A stretch of 64,000 nucleotides of DNA from Avibacterium sp. 20-132. GTDB taxonomy: Bacteria > Pseudomonadota > Gammaproteobacteria > Enterobacterales > Pasteurellaceae. Shown piece after piece: positions 44,927-53,001 of the stretch. The DNA lies in the NCBI RefSeq assembly GCF_023611925.1, contig NZ_CP091456.1, positions 1,778,001 through 1,842,000 on the forward strand, given 5' to 3'. The translations under genes were made by a program, and so were the position numbers. Position 1 is the stretch's first letter. Each line of letters begins with the position of its first letter. The notes under the pieces were generated by a model. That model searched no databases, was not told the origin of the DNA, and saw only the letters and a program-made list of their open reading frames with translations.

Positions 44927-45364
44927 TTAGTTATTCATTAAATTAATTTCAAAATTATTTGAAATCGGTTTTTTCAAGCTACATTTCACTAGTGTTGTTG
45001 GGTCATTATTGCTGTTTGGTTCAACTCTGAAAAGCCCTGCAAAGAGTGGTTTTTCATCACCCATTGATTCTTGGTATTGCATATAATAGCTATACTTCGG
45101 ATCGCTGAATTCAAGTGAGTATAACACATAGCCTGAACGGCTCACGATATGAGAATTCGTTCTCTCCAATATTTGACTTATTGGGTTAGTCACTTTGAGA
45201 CCTTGATAAGATAGTACATAATTACTCCCTGCTTTTTCGACTAAAAGTTTTTTCCCTTGTGCGGTAGAGCAGGAAAAAATAGGTTTTGTTTCCGCTTGAG
45301 CAGGCATCATCGTGAGAAATGTGGCCATTGCTAATGTTGAAAAAAGCAGTTTTTTATGTCTCAT
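44927..45364 (-). CDS. Hypothetical periplasmic protein
   Basis: A 145-residue protein with a signal peptide (cleavage near AQA, about 25) and two Cys (IFSCSTAQ and LVKCSL). AGGAG precedes the ATG. It lies at the end of the minus-strand T4SS operon; function unknown. Confidence 0.65.
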   Translation of the reverse strand: MRHKKLLFSTLAMATFLTMMPAQAETKPIFSCSTAQGKKLLVEKAGSNYVLSYQGLKVTNPISQILERTNSHIVSRSGYVLYSLEFSDPKYSYYMQYQESMGDEKPLFAGLFRVEPNSNNDPTTLVKCSLKKPISNNFEINLMNN

Positions 45365-45426
45365 ATTTTTCTCCTAAAGTAGAAATATTTTAAATGTTAT
45401 ACTATATTGCTTGTACGAAATACAGT

Positions 45427-47427
45427 CTATTTGCCGAGAATGTAATCGGCTTCTTGGTTTCGGCGTCTTGCATTGACACCTTTATTGTCCACTTGACGCC
45501 GTCTAATCGCATTGGCTAATAAGGTCATATCGCCTGATTGTGCCGAGGCTTGTGCAGCACTAATGACACTTTTGGTCTTATTTAACGTACCGTAGTTATA
45601 AATATAAGAGGTTAATACAGCTTGAGCCCGATCAGATAAACCATTCCAGGTTTGTTCTGAAATCTCTCGTTTTATTTGGTTCGTATAGAGTTGAGTTCTT
45701 CGAGCTAGATCACGCTCTGCATCTTCTCTGGTTACGGTCATTCCAGGTTGTACTTTGATCACTGTACCATCCGCTTTGGTAATGGTATCTGAGCCGTAGC
45801 CTACACGATGGGCGTTTACGTCCCAATCCGCTTTGCTGATGAATCCCTCAAATGTTCTTAATAATCCCGTTGCTTGATCAAATGAAGAACCGTTAATTGG
45901 TGCAATGGGATTGTAACTGCCCGAATAAATACCCGCTTTACTCCCTGTGTTATAAGGCGGTCTATAAGGCACAACGTTGTTCACAATCGGAACATCTAGG
46001 GCAATATTTCGGCGAGGTAAGGCAATATCGCCTGCTTCCATATGATCTTCTGCATTTGGCGTGCCGTAAGCTAAGTCATTGACACGTTTATCCACGTTGT
46101 CATAGCCCTCTCCATGATTGCCAACATTGGCTTCGCGGTTGAGTTTGTTTTGGAGCACAACAGATGCGGTGTTACTGGTGATCATTTTTTGCATATCCAT
46201 TTCAAGTTTGACTTGAGAGATTTCCAAATCAATTTTATTTAAGGCTTTCTCCAGCTCTTGTTGTGCATTTTGATCGGCGGCCACATAAGGCTCTCGCATT
46301 CCTGCGAGTATTGCTCGACGTGCTAGCAACATTTTTTCCATCACTTTGGCTGTCGCGATTTCAGCACTCAAACGTTGGCTAAGCACTTCCACGTCGGGAT
46401 CTTCGCGTAAGGCTTCAATGAGTCCCCGTGTAACAGGAATAGTATTGGAACTCAGTTCAGCCAGCATTTCTTTACTTGGGGTATCCATATTCAGCACTTG
46501 TTCGAGTTTCTCTATGGTTTGCACATTTTCTTCCTCAATCGCAGGTGCTAGCCCAACCCCCGCTTTTGAGCTGGTTTTCGGGCCACAATCTTCTGTACAG
46601 GTCGAGATGGATTGTTCACCAATGGCTCTGGTTAAAAAATCAGAGAGTTTTTGTGGTGAGTCAAAGATTTGGCAAGTTGCCCCTGTACAAGATTGGCCGA
46701 GCAGTGGACTTTCATCTAAGGCATTACGGTTATGTAAGAGGTTGTAACCCGTTTTAGAAACATCTTCAATCAGTTTGATTTGTTTTTGATTTTCGCCGCC
46801 GCGTTTTTGTCCCCCAATCCATTCTTTACCATTTTTCCCTTTATTGTCTTCCGATTTTTTCTGTGCTTTTTGTGCATCAGGTTCGGTGGCCACAATGTCT
46901 TTATAATTTTCCAAATCCGCCGATTTTGCCCAACGCCCATTTAGGGTATAGTCAGCAAGTTGCTTGGACATCGCTTCACAACTGGTTTTTAGACGATTAA
47001 AATCAAGCCGTCCTTGATAAACGCCATTAGTCAGAATGTCATAAAGCTGCGGATTGGCACGCTGAATAACCATCGCAGGAAGACTGGCTACCGCCCCTTT
47101 TGCCGACTCCATCACGTTTCCCATTAAATCCTTAAATCCCTCCGTGATGCCATTTAATTGGTTTTTTACGGTGGTTTTAATGTCAAAATTACCGCACATT
47201 AAATTGGCTTTCCAGCCGATCCCAAATTCAATGGCTTTTAGGGATTTTGCTCGTGTCGGTGGTGTCATATAGCCTGAACCGCCGCCGATTTGATAGTAAA
47301 TTTGATCGGATAAAACAGAGTCGGATTTATTGAATTGAATGTTGTCTAACAGGGAACTCTCTGCATAAATGGGAGATGTACTGAGTGCGAAAAGTACCGC
47401 AACACTGACTTTATTGAGTCGTTTCAT
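45427..47427 (-). CDS. TIGR03755-type ICE protein fused to a GH24-like lysozyme domain
   Basis: A 666-residue secreted protein (signal peptide ending near IYA). Residues to about 480 match the PFL_4711/TIGR03755 family (GGSGYMTPPT, paired Cys, coiled coil). From about residue 520 a phage-type lysozyme fold follows: LLRTFEGF with the candidate catalytic Glu, then WDVNAHRVGYGSDT and VTREDAERDL. The added domain would let the channel component cut peptidoglycan. Operon order TIGR03757, TIGR03756, TIGR03755. Confidence 0.85.
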   Translation of the reverse strand: MKRLNKVSVAVLFALSTSPIYAESSLLDNIQFNKSDSVLSDQIYYQIGGGSGYMTPPTRAKSLKAIEFGIGWKANLMCGNFDIKTTVKNQLNGITEGFKDLMGNVMESAKGAVASLPAMVIQRANPQLYDILTNGVYQGRLDFNRLKTSCEAMSKQLADYTLNGRWAKSADLENYKDIVATEPDAQKAQKKSEDNKGKNGKEWIGGQKRGGENQKQIKLIEDVSKTGYNLLHNRNALDESPLLGQSCTGATCQIFDSPQKLSDFLTRAIGEQSISTCTEDCGPKTSSKAGVGLAPAIEEENVQTIEKLEQVLNMDTPSKEMLAELSSNTIPVTRGLIEALREDPDVEVLSQRLSAEIATAKVMEKMLLARRAILAGMREPYVAADQNAQQELEKALNKIDLEISQVKLEMDMQKMITSNTASVVLQNKLNREANVGNHGEGYDNVDKRVNDLAYGTPNAEDHMEAGDIALPRRNIALDVPIVNNVVPYRPPYNTGSKAGIYSGSYNPIAPINGSSFDQATGLLRTFEGFISKADWDVNAHRVGYGSDTITKADGTVIKVQPGMTVTREDAERDLARRTQLYTNQIKREISEQTWNGLSDRAQAVLTSYIYNYGTLNKTKSVISAAQASAQSGDMTLLANAIRRRQVDNKGVNARRRNQEADYILGK

Positions 47428-47438
47428 TTTGTTTCCTT

Positions 47439-48365
47439 TTATTCGTTGTCGTTATACCAATCAATACTGTATAAAAAGGTTTGTCCACGACGCTTACAGC
47501 ATTTATAAGGACGCCATAACGCCCAGGCATAATTGCCTTTTTCAGATAACATTGTTGGCGGGGTATCAGGGAATGCACTGCAAGATTGTTGCATCTCAGG
47601 GGAGAGTTGTTGCCATTTATGATTATTGGCATTGCCTTCTTTAACGGGTTTAGGATACCAAGTGCCTGCACCGCCTGTTCTCGCAGCAGGCTGATAAATA
47701 TGGAGTTGTCCTGTGCGGGTAACAATGTCGGCAACACGCTGTGCAATGACGGCTGATGCCTTATAATCATCCACTTGGGTTACCGCACCACCGCGAGGAA
47801 AAATATTTCCCCACATCTCCGCCCCTGAACGCACTTCACGCATTCCTGGCGTGAGGGCTTCAGGGTAAAACATCTCGGGCAAATTTTGTCGCCAAGCAAA
47901 GTAATCAAGACTACTTAAAAAATACGGCATAAATGGTGTTGTTTGGGTTTGGCAATAATAACCTGTACTTTTTAACAAATTACCAATCGCCCCTTGAGGG
48001 TGGCCAAGTGCAGTAGCATTTTTAAAATTAAGCTGGCTGTAATTTTTTTGTGGTGAGCGATATTCCCCGCCTTTAACCCCTTGAGACATCACATTCATTT
48101 CTGACCACGGATTTTGTCCATCGTGGTTATAGGCTGAAACCACCATTTCAGGCAAAAAGTGGCGTACTTTTGTTGAAGTGCGAACTTTGCAACCAAAATA
48201 AGTGCAGAAGAGCCAGAAACAGGTGCCAACCACCTTGTATTCTAAGCAGCTAGTTGAGGCGCTCGATGCCATAATGGTTGCGGTATTGATTTCGCCTTGT
48301 GCTGTTGTAGTAAAAGCAAGTGCGGTACAAAGTGCGGTCAGTTTTTGCGGGATTTTTATTGTCAC
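47439..48365 (-). CDS. TraU-like ICE protein (TIGR03756)
   Basis: A 308-residue Cys-rich secreted protein with a signal peptide (cleavage near AQG). CLEYKVVGTCFWLFC, then FGCKVRTSTKVRHFLPE is characteristic of the TraU-like PFL_4710 family. GTG start one base after the preceding stop. Periplasmic mating-pair component. Confidence 0.87.
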   Translation of the reverse strand: MTIKIPQKLTALCTALAFTTTAQGEINTATIMASSASTSCLEYKVVGTCFWLFCTYFGCKVRTSTKVRHFLPEMVVSAYNHDGQNPWSEMNVMSQGVKGGEYRSPQKNYSQLNFKNATALGHPQGAIGNLLKSTGYYCQTQTTPFMPYFLSSLDYFAWRQNLPEMFYPEALTPGMREVRSGAEMWGNIFPRGGAVTQVDDYKASAVIAQRVADIVTRTGQLHIYQPAARTGGAGTWYPKPVKEGNANNHKWQQLSPEMQQSCSAFPDTPPTMLSEKGNYAWALWRPYKCCKRRGQTFLYSIDWYNDNE

Positions 48366-48366
48366 G

Positions 48367-48804
48367 TTATTTTCCCTCTTTTTGATTTATCCATTGTTTC
48401 CAAAGTTGAATGGCATACTGAACATCAGTGACACCATAAATAACACCTTGACCAAATTGTGGGCTGTCAAATAACATCGCGGGCACTTTGCGAATGCCCA
48501 TTTGCCAGCCCATGATCACGCCTTGATAAGCCTGCTGTAATTCGCGGATTTGGGTTTGGCTATCAGGACGTTGAAAAAACGCTTTAGCTTGATATTCCGC
48601 TTGTGTAGGATTGGTACTTAAGCCTTGGCTAAGCTGGTCTTCCCATTGTTCGACGCGGTCGAGATGGTAAAGATGCTGAGCTAATTGGACATTTTGAATG
48701 GGATAGGCTTGTGTGCTGAAAACCGTGATATTGACTTCGCGTGGAAGTTCAGCCCAAGCAGCTATACTGATACTTAAACATACAAGGAGCGTTCGCTTTA
48801 TCAT
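48367..48804 (-). CDS. PFL_4709-family ICE protein (TIGR03757)
   Basis: A 145-residue secreted protein with a signal peptide (cleavage near AWA). NITVFSTQAYPIQN and IRKVPAMLFDS are typical of the TIGR03757 thioredoxin-like, TrbC-related family. First gene of the minus-strand T4SS operon. Confidence 0.85.
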   Translation of the reverse strand: MIKRTLLVCLSISIAAWAELPREVNITVFSTQAYPIQNVQLAQHLYHLDRVEQWEDQLSQGLSTNPTQAEYQAKAFFQRPDSQTQIRELQQAYQGVIMGWQMGIRKVPAMLFDSPQFGQGVIYGVTDVQYAIQLWKQWINQKEGK

Positions 48805-48956
48805 GACCTTTTACCAACTAAAAGAGAAATAGCCCAACCTTAGCGAACTTCCAAAATGAACTGAATAATTAATTCTCTTTGAAATAGAAACAATTATTGT
48901 GCAAAGAAACAGCAAAAAAGGATTTTTTTATGGGAGTGAATTTTGTATGATAAGGG

Positions 48957-49080
48957 CATTAAGTCAGCTACTTTGGTAGCCCTTAAAACGTTGCAGAACA
49001 CCTGAAATAGCAACGGACTAGCCCGCTGTGGTAGTTGTGTTCATTGCCGAAATAACCTCAGCATTCTGAAAGAGGTTTCA
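48957..49080 (+). ncRNA. Structured RNA element heading the 49-53 kb leader cluster
   Basis: Second full copy of the element at 22142-22275: GCTAC/GTAGC (48967-48980); GTTGC/GCAAC (48990-49014) with loop AACAC (48997-49001) matching GTGTT (49037-49041); ACTA/TAGT around GCCCGCTG; and AACCTC/GAGGTT (49054-49077) around AGCATTCTGAAA. The final stem differs from the other copies on both sides. Confidence 0.65.
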
Positions 49081-49111
49081 GTGATTACACTGTGAATGTG
49101 TCTTTTATCTC

Positions 49112-49185
49112 ACCTGTTCAGGGAAAAATGTCCCTGCAGGGCGTTTCTCCTTGAACCTATGTTTAACTTCAATGGAGAATGCATT
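49112..49185 (+). promoter_or_regulatory. Self-matching leader 7
   Basis: Hairpin CCTGTTCAGGG.../...CCCTGCAGGG. TCTCC (49146-49150) within GCGTTTCTCC faces GGAGA (49174-49178) of the ribosome-binding region. Confidence 0.6.
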
Positions 49186-49536
49186 ATGAGCAATTCACTT
49201 CCTTTCGATCCCTTTGGATCATCTCAACAACCCGAAAAAGCCAAAAAATCTTTTTCCTATGTTTTAGGTCGGGGTTTAGGCAAAGCCGTGGTTTTTGCAC
49301 GCAACAAACTATCAGGCGTGAGCCAAGCAGTTCATCACAGTATTGAAGACGATGTTCAGCGACGTTTGGCTGAGCAAGAAGCCTTTCACGAAATGTTGCA
49401 ACAGCAACAGGAAATTTCGTATTGTGAAGAAATCGAAAAACTTAAGCGGCGTCATTTAAAAGTCGTTCTCTCAATGAGCTTAATTGGCTTACTGATGGGG
49501 GCGGTGTCTGCGGCTATCTTATTTTGGTATTACTAA
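49186..49536 (+). CDS. Membrane-anchored helical protein
   Basis: A 116-residue protein. A long amphipathic or coiled region (about 50-85) is followed by one C-terminal membrane helix (about 92-114). Start at the ATG after TGGAGAATGC. First gene of the second leader cluster. Function unknown. Confidence 0.65.
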   Translation: MSNSLPFDPFGSSQQPEKAKKSFSYVLGRGLGKAVVFARNKLSGVSQAVHHSIEDDVQRRLAEQEAFHEMLQQQQEISYCEEIEKLKRRHLKVVLSMSLIGLLMGAVSAAILFWYY

Positions 49537-49562
49537 ACTGACATTTAGTTAACCTTGCTACG

Positions 49563-49631
49563 TCCTTTGGGGAAACATATTGCTTCCCACAAGGAGGTTG
49601 TGTTTCCCCACTATTTTTAAGGAGAAACACA
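49563..49631 (+). promoter_or_regulatory. Self-matching leader 8
   Basis: Hairpin CCTT/AAGG enclosing GGGGAAACA. TGTGTTTCCCC (49599-49609) matches the loop GGGGAAACA and, through TGTGTTTC, GAAACACA (49624-49631), 8 bp perfect. Confidence 0.78.
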
Positions 49632-49889
49632 ATGAGAGTGCAAATTTTATTCTCAGCAGTTGGAGATTATATGCCGAAATATCAGCATCTTGATACTAAA
49701 CCCCAGCAAGCCTTGATTGATGAAATTATTCAGCGAGCTAAGGCTGTTTGGGCAGCTCGCCAACCACAAGAAAGTGCGGTGCGATTTTTACAAAAAATGC
49801 CAGCACAACATGGTTCACATTTTCGTTTTTTGGAGGTGACTCAAAAAGATGAAAATACCTTGTTGGTCTCAGGAGGGCGAACAAGATGA
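49632..49889 (+). CDS. Hypothetical small protein
   Basis: An 85-residue protein with no recognised motif, coupled to the following gene by an ATGA overlap. Confidence 0.6.
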   Translation: MRVQILFSAVGDYMPKYQHLDTKPQQALIDEIIQRAKAVWAARQPQESAVRFLQKMPAQHGSHFRFLEVTQKDENTLLVSGGRTR

Positions 49890-50056
49890 AAGCCAAGCTA
49901 AAAGCATTATTCCATCATTTACAGACAGTAACGTTATTGCGCTTAAGTGATGATTTACGCAAAGGGGCTTACCTGATGGGACTTGTAGGAACGGTTTTAT
50001 TTTCAGACAACGTTTCTGTTCTTGAAGGGGGTTTAACCCTTCAACACCTATCTTAA
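49886..50056 (+). CDS. 56-residue hypothetical protein
   Basis: ATG overlaps the previous stop (ATGA). Encodes MKAKLKALFHHLQTVTLLRL, then a hydrophobic stretch GAYLMGLVGTVLF. Possibly membrane associated. Function unknown. Confidence 0.55.
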   Translation: MKAKLKALFHHLQTVTLLRLSDDLRKGAYLMGLVGTVLFSDNVSVLEGGLTLQHLS

Positions 50057-50080
50057 TCGTATCACGATAAGATATTCCTA

Positions 50081-50144
50081 TCCTTAGGGGAAAACCTTTC
50101 CCTTGAGGAAATGTGTTTCCCCTTTTTTATTTTGGAGAAACACA
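50081..50144 (+). promoter_or_regulatory. Self-matching leader 9
   Basis: Hairpin CCTTAGGGG.../...CCCTTGAGG. TGTGTTTCCCC (50112-50122) matches loop GGGGAAAA in part and GAAACACA (50137-50144) exactly over 8 bases. Confidence 0.75.
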
Positions 50145-50972
50145 ATGAATATTTTACACACTTATTTTGACAATAAATTGGTTGAAGCAGGCTTTCCAAG
50201 TGAATTAACTATTGAAAGTTCGCTTTCTTATAGCCAAGGCGATGGCGTTGCTTTTTATGGGCGACTTTATTCTGATGATTGGATAAATTTGTATAAACAC
50301 ATTTATCCTGATCAAACAGAGAAAGCCTATCGCCGATTTGCATTTATTGCCGAATATATCGGGGCGAATGAGTATTTCAATGTACTTGACATTACGCGTA
50401 ATCATTTCGGGTATCGTTATTCACATTGTAATACGATGAGTCTTGATGCTCGTCCAGCGGAAGAAGCGTTTTGCTTTCGAGATATTCGCAACAAAGATAA
50501 AGAAATGTTCAGAGAAATCTGGGATAGCTTTATTGCGGATTTAGGTGAATATATTAAAGCCATCTCAACAATGCTGGAACGTCTCGGTTATCGTTTACTG
50601 GAGTCGATGTATATTGAACCAGAAGAAAAACGTCGCACCATTAACACCAAGCAGTATCGCATTGAATTTACGGTTGAACCTGTGCCTTTTCATTATGGCT
50701 ATTTTAGCTCAGAAGATTTTGGCTACGAGGATACCAATCAATTTTGCGAAGCCATCTTGAGTGGTATGAAAATCGTTGATTTAAGTGCCACGGTATATCA
50801 CAAAGCACTCGGCATTCAAATGGGTGAGAGTTCTTTAAGTTGGTGTACTTGCTTGAGTGAGGATACTACTTACGGCGGCAGTCAACGTTATTTAATCCTT
50901 GATGCTATTCGTGAAGCAAGAACCTTTGCACACAAGTTGGCGGGCTTAACGCAATTACGTCAGCCTCAATAA
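50145..50972 (+). CDS. Hypothetical ICE accessory protein
   Basis: A 275-residue acidic, aromatic-rich protein with no domain I recognise. It precedes ardC in the leader cluster, so it may belong to the early or anti-defence set that enters the recipient. That is context only. Confidence 0.65.
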   Translation: MNILHTYFDNKLVEAGFPSELTIESSLSYSQGDGVAFYGRLYSDDWINLYKHIYPDQTEKAYRRFAFIAEYIGANEYFNVLDITRNHFGYRYSHCNTMSLDARPAEEAFCFRDIRNKDKEMFREIWDSFIADLGEYIKAISTMLERLGYRLLESMYIEPEEKRRTINTKQYRIEFTVEPVPFHYGYFSSEDFGYEDTNQFCEAILSGMKIVDLSATVYHKALGIQMGESSLSWCTCLSEDTTYGGSQRYLILDAIREARTFAHKLAGLTQLRQPQ

Positions 50973-50988
50973 ATTGACTGACTTTTCA

Positions 50989-51050
50989 ACCCAATCGGGG
51001 AACATTCCCGATTGTGGGGCTGTTCCCTTTTTCTATTTAGGAGAACAGTA
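50989..51050 (+). promoter_or_regulatory. Self-matching leader 10 (before ardC)
   Basis: Strong hairpin CCCAATCGGG/CCCGATTGTGGG with loop GAACATT. CTGTTCCC (51020-51027) matches GGGAACA (50998-51004) and, through CTGTTC, GAACAG (51043-51048). Confidence 0.8.
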
Positions 51051-52019
51051 ATGAACAATTCAACACAGAAAACAGATATTTACCAAGAAATTACCGATCG
51101 CATTATTAGCGCACTTGAAGCGGGCACGGTTCCTTGGCTAAAACCTTGGAATAACCCTGAGGGTAATTTAGGTATCCCTCGTAATGCGGTATCAGGACGA
51201 TACTATCAAGGAATAAATATATTACTTTTATGGCTTGCGGGTGCAGAAAATGGCTATCGACAATGTAAATGGATCACCGCTCGCGCGGCCAACAAATTAG
51301 GTGGCTATGTGCGTAAAGGTGAGAACGCGACGATTGTGGCGAGCTATTGTCCGATTGAACGTGAAAAATGCGACGATGAGGGTAACCCGATTTGTGATGA
51401 AGAAGGAAACCCTGAAATGGAGCAGTTTGCCATTTTAAAACGTTATCCTGTTTTCAACATCGAACAATGTGACGGTTTGCCGAAAGTAATGTTTGATCAC
51501 GTTCAAGAACGTACAGTAGATGCTGAGCTGACCCAATACCAGATTTACGCAGATATTCGCAAAATTATCGATGGTATGTCGCTGACAGTGAATATCGGAC
51601 CAAGTCCTAACGCTTTTTATCGACCGAGTGCCGATAAAATTGTGATGCCTGAAATGAAGCAATTCCATTCAGAGCAGGATTTTTACAGTGTACTTTTGCA
51701 CGAAATGACGCATGCCACAGGGCACGCCTCGCGTTTAAATCGAGAAGGCATTGCCTCAGGTAAAGCCAAATTTGGCAACAAAGTCTATGCGTTTGAAGAG
51801 CTAATTGCTGAAATGGGCGGGGCATTTTTATGTGCACATCTTGGGTTTAACCAAGTTCCACAAAATGCCGCCTATATTCAAAGTTGGCTCAAGATTTTGA
51901 AAGAGGATAATCGTGCCATTCTCAAAGCCTCAGGGTTTGCCCGCAAAGCCTGTGAATATATGCTTGAGACGCTTGATGTTCAAAAACAATATGAACATTA
52001 CTATCCTGAAGCAGCGTAA
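51051..52019 (+). CDS. ardC: ArdC-type antirestriction / ssDNA-binding metalloprotease
   Basis: A 322-residue ArdC homologue. The N-terminal DUF1738 ssDNA-binding domain (IYQEITDRIISALEAGTVPW, RNAVSGRYYQGINILLLW) is followed by a zincin-like domain with HEMTHATGH and a downstream Glu (EELIAEMG). ArdC proteins protect incoming DNA from restriction. Preceded by a self-matching leader. Confidence 0.95.
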   Translation: MNNSTQKTDIYQEITDRIISALEAGTVPWLKPWNNPEGNLGIPRNAVSGRYYQGINILLLWLAGAENGYRQCKWITARAANKLGGYVRKGENATIVASYCPIEREKCDDEGNPICDEEGNPEMEQFAILKRYPVFNIEQCDGLPKVMFDHVQERTVDAELTQYQIYADIRKIIDGMSLTVNIGPSPNAFYRPSADKIVMPEMKQFHSEQDFYSVLLHEMTHATGHASRLNREGIASGKAKFGNKVYAFEELIAEMGGAFLCAHLGFNQVPQNAAYIQSWLKILKEDNRAILKASGFARKACEYMLETLDVQKQYEHYYPEAA

Positions 52020-52069
52020 ACCATACGGAGTGGCATCATTTAATGATGCACCTCTTCCTTTCAACCTTT

Positions 52070-52099
52070 AAAAGTGCGGTGAAATTTAACCGCACTTTT
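52070..52099 (+). terminator. Uptake-signal inverted pair after ardC
   Basis: AAAAGTGCGGT/ACCGCACTTTT, 11-bp stem, 8-base loop. It abuts leader 11. Confidence 0.8.
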
Positions 52100-52173
52100 C
52101 CCAATGGGGATACATTTATCCCTTTGGGGTAGTGTATCCCTTTTATCATTTAACTTAAATAAGGAGATACACA
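52100..52173 (+). promoter_or_regulatory. Self-matching leader 11
   Basis: Hairpin CCCAATGGGG.../...CCCTTTGGGG with loop GGGATACA (52107-52114). GTGTATCCC (52132-52140) matches the loop and GATACAC (52166-52172). Confidence 0.8.
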
Positions 52174-52923
52174 ATGCCAAATTGGTGTGAAAATACCCTT
52201 GAAGTAGATACGACCAATGCAACGTTAGCAAAAGCGATTGCTGAAAAAGTCTTTCGATTTGATCCAAAAGAGAAAGAACGAATCGTTGATTTCAATTTAC
52301 TGATCCCTATGCCTAAAGAGTTAAATATCACTTGTGGTAGTTTGGGTGATTTCTCAGAAACATTGCTTCGTTTGGATCAGTCTCAGACACTAACGGATAA
52401 CCTTATTGCGGATTATATTACTGGAAATGAGAGAAAGGGGTTAAGGCTCTCTTTATTATCTCGACAAAATAATTGGACTATTGGCAATTTTGTTTATTTT
52501 TTGAGAAATAATCCAGATGAACAAAATTATTTTGGCTATGACTTAGCATTGGGACAGGCTTATATTGATAATCAATTAAAATATGGTGCTAGAACATGGT
52601 ACGACTGGGCTTATAACAATTGGGGGGTCAAGTGGAACGCAAATACCCAATATTGTGATGAGTTTAATGAAGGTAATACCTGTTTTTATGTTTGCTTTGA
52701 TACGCCTTGGAACCCACCTAATGAATGGGTAAATACGCTTATTCAGACATTTCCTGAGGCCAAAATAAAATTGACTTATTTTGAACCAGGAATATTTTTT
52801 GGTGGTGTTGAAAGTTCTGATGAAGCAGAAACCTGTTATTACCAATATCCTGACTCAACCAAGCAAGCCTTAAAAATCGCGGAAGAATTTGGTTATTCTG
52901 AAGAGGATTTTAAGTTTTCTTAA
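52174..52923 (+). CDS. Api92/DUF1281-like protein
   Basis: A 249-residue protein with N-terminal MPNWCENTLEV and a later YGARTWYDWAYNNWGVKWNA, the signature of the Api92/DUF1281 ferredoxin-like family on plasmids and ICEs. Function unknown. AAGGAG precedes the ATG. Confidence 0.85.
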   Translation: MPNWCENTLEVDTTNATLAKAIAEKVFRFDPKEKERIVDFNLLIPMPKELNITCGSLGDFSETLLRLDQSQTLTDNLIADYITGNERKGLRLSLLSRQNNWTIGNFVYFLRNNPDEQNYFGYDLALGQAYIDNQLKYGARTWYDWAYNNWGVKWNANTQYCDEFNEGNTCFYVCFDTPWNPPNEWVNTLIQTFPEAKIKLTYFEPGIFFGGVESSDEAETCYYQYPDSTKQALKIAEEFGYSEEDFKFS

Positions 52924-52946
52924 CAGTAAGGTTTAGACAATACGTT

Positions 52947-53001
52947 AACCCTAGGGGTAATTCCCTAGGGGGATTATCTCTAGTTTTTCATGGAGATAAT
53001 T
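52947..53001 (+). promoter_or_regulatory. Self-matching leader 12
   Basis: Hairpin ACCCTAGGG.../...CCCTAGGGG. ATTATCTC (52973-52980) is a perfect complement of GAGATAAT (52993-53000) before the ATG and pairs with loop GGGGTAAT using G-U pairs. Confidence 0.78.
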
